Shown here: piece after piece, positions 31,710 to 39,599 of the stretch
How positions within the stretch are numbered: position 1 is the first letter of the stretch
How the letters are laid out: the number at the start of each line of letters is the position of its first letter
Assembly (NCBI GenBank): GCA_002345825.1
Contig: DDWD01000033.1
Coordinates: forward strand, 1-42,243
Source of the DNA: Bacteroidales bacterium UBA2295
Lineage (GTDB): Bacteria > Bacteroidota > Bacteroidia > Bacteroidales > Tenuifilaceae
Direction of reading: 5' to 3'
DNA length: 42,243 nt
Program-made: the position numbers and the translations under genes
The notes under the pieces: generated by a model
Told to the model about the DNA's origin: nothing
Databases searched by the model: none
What the model saw: the letters and a program-made list of their open reading frames with translations, nothing else

Positions 31710-31796
31710 ACAAAAAAAACACTTCTGCTAAAGGGAAGCAAACTGTTTAAAGGGATAAACAACTTTGCAGTACATCCTGACTGCGTCATCTGTATT

Positions 31797-32723
31797 TTAA
31801 CCATCTACTAAGCATTGCTGGTTTACAAATTTACAAATCTCATCTAATGCCTTCTTTGCCTCGGGGAACAGGGGCGACAGAAGCGGAAAGGCGTGAATCA
31901 TTCTGTCCCAAATACGGAGCGTTACCTTAACACCATCCTTTTCGGCAATTTTTGCAATGCTTACGCAATCGTCGTAATGAATTTCGTGTGTTCCCACGCA
32001 GATGTAAAGGGGAGGTAGGCCTTTAAAGTCACCGAATTGGGGTGATAAAATTGGGTTGGTTGGGTCATTGTGGGCAATGTAAAAATTTGTCCACGTTGTC
32101 CATGACCCCATGGGTGCCACATCTTTCTTCGCGTTATAGGTAAAGGAATCGGCTCCGCATCTTAAATCTGTTACAGGAGAAATGGAGAAAGCGGCCTTGG
32201 GCATAGGTAAATGGTTATCCTTAAGTGCTAAAAGCAGCGAAAGCGTTAACGTTGCACCGGCAGATTCGCCCCCTACAATGATATTGTTTGGCTCATACCC
32301 TTGGCTTAGCAACCACTTATAGACTTTAACACAGTCGTTGGGTGCCGCAGGGAAGGGATGTTCAGGGGCCAGCCTATAATCGAACACCAATGACCTCAGA
32401 TTACACCCTTGAGCAAACTTGGCCACATGCATCCTATGGGTAAGGCATGAGCCAGAGATAAACCCTCCACCGTGGATGTAAAGCAACACTTTATCTGCAG
32501 CAGGATTTTGGGGTATTATCCATTCGGAATTTATCCCATCGGCCGATACCATTTGAGTTGTGATTTCCTTTGGCAACTTTACCTTGGCAGATGCCTTGTC
32601 AATTTCATTGCGAAAATTTTCTACCGAAAAGTTTTCGTCAACCACTTCGGATTTAAGTTTTAGTTTGAACAGGTGTCTATTTTTGATTAGGCCAATAACT
32701 ATCTTACTTTGAACGCTTTGCAT
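31797..32723 (-). CDS. Alpha/beta hydrolase, HSL (hormone-sensitive lipase-like) esterase
   Basis: A 308-residue esterase of the HSL/family IV group. HGGG (oxyanion hole) lies in YIHGGGFISGS at about 84-87, DYRLAPEHPFPAAPNDC follows, and the serine nucleophile is in GGESAGATLTLSL. The acid is in the GTHEIHYDDCVSIA region and the histidine in DRMIHAFPLL. The enzyme should cleave short-chain acyl esters; the natural substrate is unknown. ATG at 32723 is used rather than the adjoining GTG at 32726. It runs with the 8-TM gene and the flavodoxins in one direction. Confidence 0.92.
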   Translation of the reverse strand: MQSVQSKIVIGLIKNRHLFKLKLKSEVVDENFSVENFRNEIDKASAKVKLPKEITTQMVSADGINSEWIIPQNPAADKVLLYIHGGGFISGSCLTHRMHVAKFAQGCNLRSLVFDYRLAPEHPFPAAPNDCVKVYKWLLSQGYEPNNIIVGGESAGATLTLSLLLALKDNHLPMPKAAFSISPVTDLRCGADSFTYNAKKDVAPMGSWTTWTNFYIAHNDPTNPILSPQFGDFKGLPPLYICVGTHEIHYDDCVSIAKIAEKDGVKVTLRIWDRMIHAFPLLSPLFPEAKKALDEICKFVNQQCLVDG

Positions 32724-32745
32724 CACATACTTTTTATGTTTTTTA

Positions 32746-33612
32746 CTATTTGTTCACTATGTTTCTGAGAAGCAGAAAGGTACACAAAATTGTAATTAAG
32801 TTAAACGTTGGAATTATGTAAACTGCAGGAAACACATTTACTCCCGAAACCGCCATGGCAATAATCTTTCCTGTTAATGCGGTCATTAAGATAGATAGAA
32901 AAACAAAGTAAACGGTTGTGAATAGATACCCCAAGGGCTTTTTTCTGAGGAAAAGTACCGCAGACACAAATGCTATGGGAAGGAGCAGCCCCAAATCGAG
33001 CCCCTGCACAATTAAGGTTGTGTAGTGCTGCAGGTTTGTTGGGTAAAGCGAACTATCGAGGAGCGGAGGAATCACTATACCTAGCCACAGAATGGCTATT
33101 GTTCCTGTATTAAAAATTAGGAAGCCTGCCGTAAAACCTACGGGGGTTCGATTTGAAAACTTTGCTACTACAGCATCGGGGTTGAACGACAGGAGCATAC
33201 TTACCAATCCGAAAAAAGAGAGTGCCAACAGGGAAATATATAGAAGGAACATGGCATTATACATCCCCATAGTAGTGTAAAACAGAAAGGTAACAAAGAA
33301 ATAACCAAAGGTTCCTGTTAGTAAATACTTACATCTTAACGAACCCCTCCTATACCCCAAAAGCGAAACAATTAGAAGAGGAATGGCAATAAAAAAAGTA
33401 ACATAATCATGGCCAATACCCTGCACGGCCACATCGGCAGACATATGCTGGTAAATGCCCTTACCGTAGATGGTAACCTCCTCACCGCGGATGGATGTAT
33501 AGGTGTATTCTCCCAATCCAGTATTAGTAAGAATACCACAAAGAGAAGTTATGGTGGCCAATACAATAATGGCCGCTACTATATAATTGATTGATTTCTT
33601 TGTTGTTTTCAT
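32746..33612 (-). CDS. Eight-helix membrane protein, unknown
   Basis: A 288-residue integral membrane protein with about eight helices. After the first helix (NYIVAAIIVLATITSLCGIL) there is an extracytoplasmic loop of about 45 residues (TSIRGEEVTIYGKGIYQHMS) before DYVTFFIAIPLLIVSLLGYR. No enzyme motif is visible and I cannot name a family. It is 9 bp downstream of the flavodoxin gene and 22 bp upstream of the HSL esterase, so the three are likely co-transcribed. Confidence 0.8.
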   Translation of the reverse strand: MKTTKKSINYIVAAIIVLATITSLCGILTNTGLGEYTYTSIRGEEVTIYGKGIYQHMSADVAVQGIGHDYVTFFIAIPLLIVSLLGYRRGSLRCKYLLTGTFGYFFVTFLFYTTMGMYNAMFLLYISLLALSFFGLVSMLLSFNPDAVVAKFSNRTPVGFTAGFLIFNTGTIAILWLGIVIPPLLDSSLYPTNLQHYTTLIVQGLDLGLLLPIAFVSAVLFLRKKPLGYLFTTVYFVFLSILMTALTGKIIAMAVSGVNVFPAVYIIPTFNLITILCTFLLLRNIVNK

Positions 33613-33621
33613 TTTTTACGC

Positions 33622-34119
33622 TTAATTGGAACACGTATCCGGGTTCTGTTTTTTCAAATCATTAATTAACTCAGTTACTCTCACCTTATCTATCTTCGAA
33701 ACGTTCTGGTCAATTCCCGAAACCTTTCGCACAATTAGTTTTTCAATAAAATTCATCTTCTCGAACAGGAATTCGCCTCCAACGCTTTTAGAGGTAATGG
33801 CGTGCTTGCGGAGCAACTCGGGGAATGCGTTGCTAAGCTCGGATTCAAACTCTGGCTCGTTCATTCCGCACATATAAAGCGCCACACGCTTTTTCAAGAG
33901 TTCCACCAGGTTTTTCTTACAGAAACTCTTCACCCGACCCTGCATCTGCCCAGCGTGAATTGACCCGCCTATTACAACCGTATCGAAAGGGGCGAGATCA
34001 ATGGTTTTTGTTTGTTTTAGGTTGATTAGGACTGTATTACTGCCCAATTCGCTTTGGATTTGTGTGGCCACCTTCTCGGTTGTTCCGTGGCTAGTGGCGT
34101 AGATAATGGCTGTTTTCAT
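33622..34119 (-). CDS. Flavodoxin-domain protein (HemG-like)
   Basis: A 165-residue cytosolic flavodoxin-fold protein. The FMN phosphate loop is IIYATSHGTTEKVATQI; DTVVIGGSIHAGQMQGRVKS and KKRVALYMCGMNEPEFESEL are the second and third flavin-contact regions. The tail LIVRKVSGIDQNVSKID is the piece echoed in the fragment at 31620. The type is close to menaquinone-dependent protoporphyrinogen oxidase HemG, but the full heme pathway context is not here, so general redox is the safer call. It is the first gene of the run toward the esterase. Confidence 0.88.
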   Translation of the reverse strand: MKTAIIYATSHGTTEKVATQIQSELGSNTVLINLKQTKTIDLAPFDTVVIGGSIHAGQMQGRVKSFCKKNLVELLKKRVALYMCGMNEPEFESELSNAFPELLRKHAITSKSVGGEFLFEKMNFIEKLIVRKVSGIDQNVSKIDKVRVTELINDLKKQNPDTCSN

Positions 34120-34139
34120 AATTTAAACTTTATTAGCAT

Positions 34140-34224
34140 TTTAACGCTAAAGCACAAAGACGCAAAAGGATAATATATAAACCTGCACATTAGAAATATG
34201 CATAGCTTTTTTGTGTTTTAGCGT
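34140..34224. repeat. Inverted AACGCTAAA/TTTTAGCGTT arms
   Basis: AACGCTAAAGCACAAAGACG at 34142-34161 is mirrored by TTTGTGTTTTAGCGTT around 34209-34224, leaving about 50 bases between. Short elements of the CGCTAAAGCACAAAGACGC type are often dispersed in Bacteroidota; here it occurs once. Confidence 0.5.
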
Positions 34225-34237
34225 TTATTTATGGGGG

Positions 34238-34924
34238 TTAGAACTGATAAATTATTCCGTACTTAATAAACGCTGTTCCGGGCATCTCGAACTCGGTTCG
34301 GTTGTAAAAATCTTCGTAAGCCTGAGTGCCTCGATAACCATCGATATAAAAGCCCAGCTTAGCCCCATTTTTTAACCGTACTGGTATTGTGGAAAACCCG
34401 AGGGTTGCCCCGTTGCTAAACGGCTTAGTAGAGTAATTAGGCAAACTGCCATTGCCATCGCTTACCGATATTATGTTAAGCTGTGCCGCATAGCCAACCT
34501 TTATCTGCAGTAATCCCTCGGGATGTTTGCTGCGGAATAGTCCAATGCTGTAGGTTATGGGAATCATTAGCTGGTTTACACCCAGCTTTCGTTCGCCTAC
34601 AAAACCATTTGCACCATCGTTGTAGGTAAAGGATTGGCCATTGTGCATAAAATCTAGACCCGTTTCAACAGCATTTCTTTTAAGCGGGACTATCACTTTA
34701 CCGCTCACATTCAGCCCCTTGCTGGTTGCGCCCGAGTATGCATCAACGGGAATGTTACCAATCGCTGTTAGGTCTGTGTTATCCACAATACCACCCTTGT
34801 TGGTACCGACCTGTACTCGATAGGTGGGTTTTTGTTTCTCATATCCGTTGTTGAGAGGTTTGGTTGTGCAGCCTACGGCAGTGAGGCCAATTGCTAATCC
34901 GATTAGTTTTAAAGTTCTTCGCAT
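34238..34924 (-). CDS. Probable outer-membrane lipoprotein, beta-rich, unknown
   Basis: A 228-residue protein from the ATG at 34924, giving MRRTLKLIGLAIGLTAVGC with a clear lipobox (TAVGC, Cys19). The upstream start at 34972 would bury this signal. The mature part shows barrel-like strands such as YRVQVGTNKGGIVDNTDLTA, GLLQIKVGYAAQLNIISVSD and LKNGAKLGFYIDGYR, ending FIKYGIIYQF with an aromatic last residue as in outer-membrane barrels. I do not recognise a family. It lies alone between the flavodoxin and the esterase genes. Confidence 0.7.
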   Translation of the reverse strand: MRRTLKLIGLAIGLTAVGCTTKPLNNGYEKQKPTYRVQVGTNKGGIVDNTDLTAIGNIPVDAYSGATSKGLNVSGKVIVPLKRNAVETGLDFMHNGQSFTYNDGANGFVGERKLGVNQLMIPITYSIGLFRSKHPEGLLQIKVGYAAQLNIISVSDGNGSLPNYSTKPFSNGATLGFSTIPVRLKNGAKLGFYIDGYRGTQAYEDFYNRTEFEMPGTAFIKYGIIYQF

Positions 34925-35013
34925 CGCTAATTCTGTTTTAAAATTGTTGATGCAAAGAAAACGCGATAGCATCTTAATAGGGTCTTAACTTTCGGCAACA
35001 AAGTATCAACTCA

Positions 35014-35045
35014 CAAAAAAGGAGTCTCAATAAAATGAGACTCCT
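35014..35045 (-). terminator. Intrinsic terminator after the enterochelin-esterase-like gene
   Basis: Minus strand: AGGAGTCTCA, loop TTTTAT, TGAGACTCCT, then TTTTTT. A 10-bp perfect stem 24 bases after the stop at 35070. Confidence 0.92.
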
Positions 35046-35069
35046 GTATATATCAACACTGGTTGGATT

Positions 35070-35942
35070 TTAATTGGCCGGGTAACAGAATCGTAATCCT
35101 GATGAAACAGCCCTTGGGAGTATTGAGATGTGTGTTTCGTTCTTACATGAATCATAATAAAATTCTAAATTGCTGTATGGTTTAGCAATAATTGCCTCAA
35201 TCAACTTCTCGGTTGGGTCGGTAACCAGAAATGGAGGATCGTACGATGCTGTTGCTACATATAACCGCCTGCTAAAATCCTTGTTGATATCAAATCTTTC
35301 TTCCTCTATCCTAAGCAACAACTCCTGATCCCAAACAGCACAGGGCGAAACAACAATATACCTATCGAAGAGTTGGTCGCGAGTAAGAAATGCATAGGCA
35401 GCAAGTAGACCACCAAAGGAGTGCCCAATAATACCTGTTTGGGTATCATCAACCAGATACTTTTCCATAATTGCAGGATGAAGTTCGTGCTCAATAAAAT
35501 CGAGAAATTTATCGGCGCCTCCAGCTAATGGCCAGTTTTTCCCAAAGGGTGTAAGGGTATCGAGGGTTGGGGTAAAGTCCCTAGATCGGTTGACCCACCA
35601 TGCAGAATCGCTTTGGTTATAGATAATTCCGACAACTATTATATCCTGAATATGGCTTTTAAACTCTCCCATTCGGTAGTTTAGCAAGTCGGATATTCCT
35701 TTCACTGCATCCATATACCTGTTGGCGTCGAGCAGGTAAACAACAGGGTAGGTTTTGTTTTTTTCGAACTGGAAGGGTAGGCAAACCTGAGCTGTGTTAA
35801 CCTCTCCCTCAACCTCATGGGATTGCAGCTTGAATTGTTCAGTGTTCTTCAGATACACTTTTGATTCGTTCTCAGCCTCTCTTGGGCTTTGGCAACCAGC
35901 TACCATAGTGGCTACCCAAAGTATTACAGCTAGTCTTTTCAT
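35070..35942 (-). CDS. Alpha/beta hydrolase of the enterochelin esterase-like (IroE/BesA) family, lipoprotein
   Basis: A 290-residue lipoprotein from the ATG at 35942 (MKRLAVILWVATMVAGC, lipid Cys17). The catalytic part shows KTYPVVYLLDANRYMDAVKG, DIIVVGIIYNQSDSAWWVNR, RDFTPTLDT and the nucleophile elbow TGIIGHSFGGLLAAYAFL, then YIVVSPCAVWDQELLLR. The histidine is likely in NETHISILPRA. Such esterases open siderophore triesters or act on other esters; no siderophore gene is nearby, so the substrate is open. It lies just after the NTF2-like lipoprotein gene. Confidence 0.88.
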   Translation of the reverse strand: MKRLAVILWVATMVAGCQSPREAENESKVYLKNTEQFKLQSHEVEGEVNTAQVCLPFQFEKNKTYPVVYLLDANRYMDAVKGISDLLNYRMGEFKSHIQDIIVVGIIYNQSDSAWWVNRSRDFTPTLDTLTPFGKNWPLAGGADKFLDFIEHELHPAIMEKYLVDDTQTGIIGHSFGGLLAAYAFLTRDQLFDRYIVVSPCAVWDQELLLRIEEERFDINKDFSRRLYVATASYDPPFLVTDPTEKLIEAIIAKPYSNLEFYYDSCKNETHISILPRAVSSGLRFCYPAN

Positions 35943-35980
35943 TAGATATATGGCTAATTTGTGGGGAAACAACATCTGCT

Positions 35981-36499
35981 TTATTGTGCTACCTTTTTCG
36001 TCCTGTATGCTTGATTAATATGAAAGCACTTCCATTCTCCTCCTATTTTATGCCAAATAATAGTGAACACGGAGTCAAAAGGCCCATAAACCTCCCCATC
36101 TCGATTGTGTATGGTGTAATCCATTTCAATCACTTCAACTACCACATCCCTTGATAATGCGCTCAGGTGCTGATTGTGTATTGTGAAATCCGTTGAGGCT
36201 CTATCCTCAAATATTTCATCAAATTTTTTTAAAAACTCATCAAAACTTTTTACAGAATTGAGATTTAAAACTGCCATTACTGGCTCTGTTTGCCAGAGCG
36301 ATTCGAAATTTCTGTCGTAATAAGACTGAACTTTCTCATAGTTCTCCCTTGTTAAATCTCTGTTTAGTTCCCAGTAGTTTAAACTGATCTGTTTTACTTC
36401 GTTAGCAATTTTCACCTTCTCATCGGGTGTTAATTCATTTACTTGCTTGCAGCCAAATAAAAAGAATATTGCCAACAATAGTGTTAGGGTTCTTTTCAT
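35981..36499 (-). CDS. NTF2-like (SnoaL/DUF4440 fold) lipoprotein
   Basis: A 172-residue lipoprotein (MKRTLTLLLAIFFLFGC, Cys17). The mature region NYWELNRDLTRENYEKVQSY, SVKSFDEFLKKFDEIFEDRA, DYTIHNRDGEVYGPFDSVFT and IIWHKIGGEWKCFHINQAYR has the cone-shaped NTF2-like layout of DUF4440/SnoaL proteins. These act as small ligand-binding or isomerase-like domains; the ligand is unknown. It is probably co-transcribed with the downstream esterase (38 bp gap). The 220 bases upstream of it contain nothing recognised. Confidence 0.8.
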   Translation of the reverse strand: MKRTLTLLLAIFFLFGCKQVNELTPDEKVKIANEVKQISLNYWELNRDLTRENYEKVQSYYDRNFESLWQTEPVMAVLNLNSVKSFDEFLKKFDEIFEDRASTDFTIHNQHLSALSRDVVVEVIEMDYTIHNRDGEVYGPFDSVFTIIWHKIGGEWKCFHINQAYRTKKVAQ

Positions 36500-36722
36500 T
36501 GTTGTAACGTTTTAGGTTAGTATTTTAAGTCGAACTCAAATACAAAAGACTGTGAAAAGGAGAGAGATTAAAAAGCAATGCTATTTGTTGTTTACCAGTT
36601 ATATACATACAAATTTAGGGTCAAGAAAATCCCTTTGTCAAGTTTTGGTGAAGAAATGTTTATGTTTCGTGTTGCGATGCTACACAAGCAGGGGGAAGTG
36701 GGAAATTAATCGGGAATGGTTG

Positions 36723-37865
36723 CTAAATCGATATGTTACCCAAATATTCGCTGGGTGTGCACCCAACTTCCTTCTTAAATACTCGGTTAAATGTGGCCTT
36801 GGAATTAAACCCGCTATCGTAGGCAAGGCTTATTAGCGTGAGGTTTTTGTTTTTTGGATCTCTTGCCAGCCCTTTAAACTCCTCAATACGGTGATGGTTC
36901 ACAAAATCGAAAAAGTTCATATTGAGCCTTCCGTTTATTACCCCCGAAAGATAGTCTGGTGTGCAATCCAACTCTTGGCTCAACCGGCTAATGGTGAGTT
37001 CTGGGTTTAGATGGGGTTTCTGATCCTTCATATATCGTAGCAGGGTGTGCACAAACTCCTCCTCCTGATTGGTTATGGGCAAGGTTTTCTCTGTAAGGTT
37101 TAGGGCCTTATCCATATCGAAATGCTTAGGTACCGAGGTAAAAATATTACCCTGCTTAAGCCCAACAAAACCAACTGCCAGAACAAAAAGCGATGCTATG
37201 CCAAACCCTGTAAGCTGGAGTTCCTGATAGCTCATTAGCTCCAATACGGTATCAACAATGTAGAGCACGCTGATGCTGGCGTAGCTAACCATGGCCGATA
37301 TCAGAAGGAATCTCAACCACCTTAGGTCGATATGCTCAGTTTTTGAAAAGTATGTTCGTAGCCGTTTTCTATATCCCCTAATCAATAACAGACCCCAAAG
37401 CGTGTAGCCAACGTTGGATAGTGCTATTAGTCCCATGATGAAGAAGAACACAAAATCGCCACGGAATGATTCGGTTTGATCCACCTCAATTTTAATATCG
37501 CCGGGAGCAATGTAGTTGGCTGATATCAACAGCAACAAAACCACCACAAAGGGCAAGGCAAGTAGTAGGTATATGGGTTTAAACCTGAATGATTGGGTTG
37601 TTAAGGACTTAACATAAATCCACAGGCTGGGGCCTATTAGCAGAATAAGTGGGGTTGATAAATTAAGCAACCAGGGAAAGGCGTAGCCATTTGTCCTTGT
37701 CCAAATTTCAAGATAGGCAAATAGTATGGTGATGGCCGAAATGAGAAGGTAACCCGATAGGATATAGTCGGATACGCTCTTAGGTTTTTTGGCCAATAGC
37801 AAAAAAACCAAAAGCGCCGATTGGAAAATTCCTATTATGAGTAAAGCTACCAATTCTATTCGCAT
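36723..37865 (-). CDS. AraC-family regulator with an N-terminal membrane domain
   Basis: A 380-residue protein. The first 240 residues form about seven membrane helices (IELVALLIIGIFQSALLVFL, YLLLALPFVVVLLLLISANY). A linker and the double helix-turn-helix of AraC/XylS type occupy residues about 270-380: NPELTISRLSQELDCTPDYL, FFDFVNHHRIEEFKGLARD, LTLISLAYDSGFNSKATFNR and VFKKEVGCTPSEYL. Membrane-bound AraC proteins of this type occur in Bacteroidota and presumably sense an external signal. Its ATG lies 7 bases behind a 13-bp hairpin, and the serine hydrolase gene is directly upstream, a likely partner or target. Confidence 0.92.
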   Translation of the reverse strand: MRIELVALLIIGIFQSALLVFLLLAKKPKSVSDYILSGYLLISAITILFAYLEIWTRTNGYAFPWLLNLSTPLILLIGPSLWIYVKSLTTQSFRFKPIYLLLALPFVVVLLLLISANYIAPGDIKIEVDQTESFRGDFVFFFIMGLIALSNVGYTLWGLLLIRGYRKRLRTYFSKTEHIDLRWLRFLLISAMVSYASISVLYIVDTVLELMSYQELQLTGFGIASLFVLAVGFVGLKQGNIFTSVPKHFDMDKALNLTEKTLPITNQEEEFVHTLLRYMKDQKPHLNPELTISRLSQELDCTPDYLSGVINGRLNMNFFDFVNHHRIEEFKGLARDPKNKNLTLISLAYDSGFNSKATFNRVFKKEVGCTPSEYLGNISI

Positions 37866-37871
37866 AATGTG

Positions 37872-37906
37872 TTGCCCAGAGCGGGTTTTGAATCCGCTCT
37901 GGGCAA
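37872..37906. other. 13-bp perfect hairpin between serine hydrolase and AraC genes
   Basis: TTGCCCAGAGCGG and CCGCTCTGGGCAA with a 9-base loop. On the minus strand it lies 8 bases after the hydrolase stop and 6 bases before the AraC ATG, without a T-tract, so it could hide the AraC start or act as an attenuator. Confidence 0.75.
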
Positions 37907-37914
37907 GGTGAATA

Positions 37915-39453
37915 CTATTTTGTCACCCGGTAGGGTTTTAGCTCATCAAAGAAAATATCGTTATTGGGCACGTCAAAGTCCATCCCAAGTATCTTTAGGT
38001 TGTTATCCAAATTAAACTTAACGGTTCCAAAGTTAAACCAAGCGTGCTTGTTTTCCCATACAATCTCCCAAACATCGTAATGCCAGTGTCGCAGGGTGGC
38101 CGAAAGGTACTCTGAATGTTCAAAGTCCATCATTAGCTCATTATTCACCAGGGTGATATTGATATCGCCGTGAATATCGGAACGGTAAGTGCCAGCATAT
38201 TTTTCGAGGGGTAACGATGGATTTGTGTTTGTAACGCGTTTCTCCTTACGACTCGATATTCGGGTATCGGCCTGTTGCCGAGCATTTGTCATTTCGAGCA
38301 TTTGCGCCGACCAGTCGCGGGGTGTAATTCCCATAAACAGCTCCAACGCATAGTTGGTTGCGGCGGCATAGGGGCTCTGCATTCCATTGGTAAGCACCAC
38401 AACGCCAAGGTTCTCGTCGGGGACAAGGGTTACCGAGGTTAGCATACCATCTATTGCACCAGAGTGTCCTACGCGGAGGCGACCGTGAAAATCGCTTATG
38501 CCCCACCCTAATCCGTAAGCACTGAAGTGGCGGTTGAAATCGTTCTTACGGGAGTGATCAACCATGAAATTATTATGTGGAGTCCAAAGCAAATTGAAAT
38601 TGCGGGCAGAAACCAAGGTGTCGTTTCCAATAATTCCATGGTTCAAGTTAAATATCATCCATTTGGCCAGATCGTTAACGCTGGATATAACGCCACCCAG
38701 CGCTCCAATCTCTTCCCAATCTTCCCAACCAATGGGGATATTCACATCGTTCTCGCGGGCGTGGGGTGTTACATAGTTCCCAATGCGCTCAATGTTTTTG
38801 GGAGATGTTGTGGTACGGCTCATGCCCAGCGGTTCAAAAATACGTTCCTTCACATTCTCGCTCCAGCTCTTGCCCGTTACTGCTCGAATCACTTCGCCTG
38901 CAGCAATATACATAATATTTGAGTAGCCATAACCTGCTCTAAAATCGAACGCTTGAGGTATGTGTTTTGCACGACGAACGATATCTTCGGCCGAAAAATC
39001 GGATTTATACCAAATAACATCGCCGCTAAAAGTACCAAGCCCTACCCTGTGGCTCAGCAAATCGCGAATGGTAACCTCGTTGCTCACCCACTGGTCGTAC
39101 ACCTCGAAATATGGTAGATAATCGCGAACCTTATCGTTCCATCCTATTTTGCCCTCCTGCACCAGTGTGGCCAAGATGGTTGCGGTAAATGCTTTGGAGT
39201 TCGATGCAATGCCATATAGTGTATTGGCATCCACATTTTCCGACTTGCCCTCCTCTTTTACTCCATAAGTACCTGTAAAAACAAGTTCGCCATCCTTAAC
39301 AATTCCTATGGCTACGCTGGGAATATCCCAGTCCTTGGCCATTTGGGAATAATACCTATCTAACTTTTTATAATCAACTTTTACTTTCGATTGCGCCAAT
39401 ACTGCGGTATGCAAAAGCAGCAGGCCTAGCAGAATACAAACAATACGCTTCAT
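37915..39453 (-). CDS. Serine hydrolase (class C beta-lactamase/DD-peptidase fold) with C-terminal DUF3471
   Basis: A 512-residue exported enzyme with signal peptide (MKRIVCILLGLLLLHTAVLA). The penicillin-binding fold carries Ser84-Asn-Ser-Lys87 (SxxK), Tyr177-Ser-Asn179 (YxN) and GHSGAIDGM near 330 as the third motif (HxG). Residues about 415-505 (YAGTYRSDIHGDINITLVNN, FGTVKFNLDNNLKILGMDFD) form a DUF3471-type domain. The family includes beta-lactamases, DD-peptidases and esterases, so resistance cannot be concluded. The membrane AraC regulator follows on the same strand. Confidence 0.93.
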   Translation of the reverse strand: MKRIVCILLGLLLLHTAVLAQSKVKVDYKKLDRYYSQMAKDWDIPSVAIGIVKDGELVFTGTYGVKEEGKSENVDANTLYGIASNSKAFTATILATLVQEGKIGWNDKVRDYLPYFEVYDQWVSNEVTIRDLLSHRVGLGTFSGDVIWYKSDFSAEDIVRRAKHIPQAFDFRAGYGYSNIMYIAAGEVIRAVTGKSWSENVKERIFEPLGMSRTTTSPKNIERIGNYVTPHARENDVNIPIGWEDWEEIGALGGVISSVNDLAKWMIFNLNHGIIGNDTLVSARNFNLLWTPHNNFMVDHSRKNDFNRHFSAYGLGWGISDFHGRLRVGHSGAIDGMLTSVTLVPDENLGVVVLTNGMQSPYAAATNYALELFMGITPRDWSAQMLEMTNARQQADTRISSRKEKRVTNTNPSLPLEKYAGTYRSDIHGDINITLVNNELMMDFEHSEYLSATLRHWHYDVWEIVWENKHAWFNFGTVKFNLDNNLKILGMDFDVPNNDIFFDELKPYRVTK

Positions 39454-39493
39454 GGGTGTGGAATTTCGAGTTAGTTTTTCGGATTATACTTCA

Positions 39494-39501
39494 CAAAAAT
39501 A
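39494..39501 (-). promoter_or_regulatory. -7 element of the serine hydrolase gene
   Basis: Minus strand reads TATTTTTG, fitting TAnnTTTG, about 40 bases before the ATG at 39453. No good TTTG lies 19-21 bases upstream. Confidence 0.5.
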
Positions 39502-39574
39502 AGAAAATCCCAATACCAAAAGGTTTAATGCAAAGTTTTCAACTCAATAGGGTACCGAAGTTCGTCAGTTTATA

Positions 39575-39582
39575 TATTTTTG
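39575..39582 (+). promoter_or_regulatory. -7 element of the DNA methyltransferase gene
   Basis: TATTTTTG fits TAnnTTTG and is 17 bases before the ATG at 39600; it supports that start over the upstream in-frame one at 39456. Confidence 0.5.
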
Positions 39583-39599
39583 TGTTCCAATTGCAAAAA

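Noticed and set aside
37915..39453. Antibiotic-resistance beta-lactamase
   Set aside because: The fold is shared by many peptidases and esterases; a DUF3471 domain and large size speak against a dedicated beta-lactamase.
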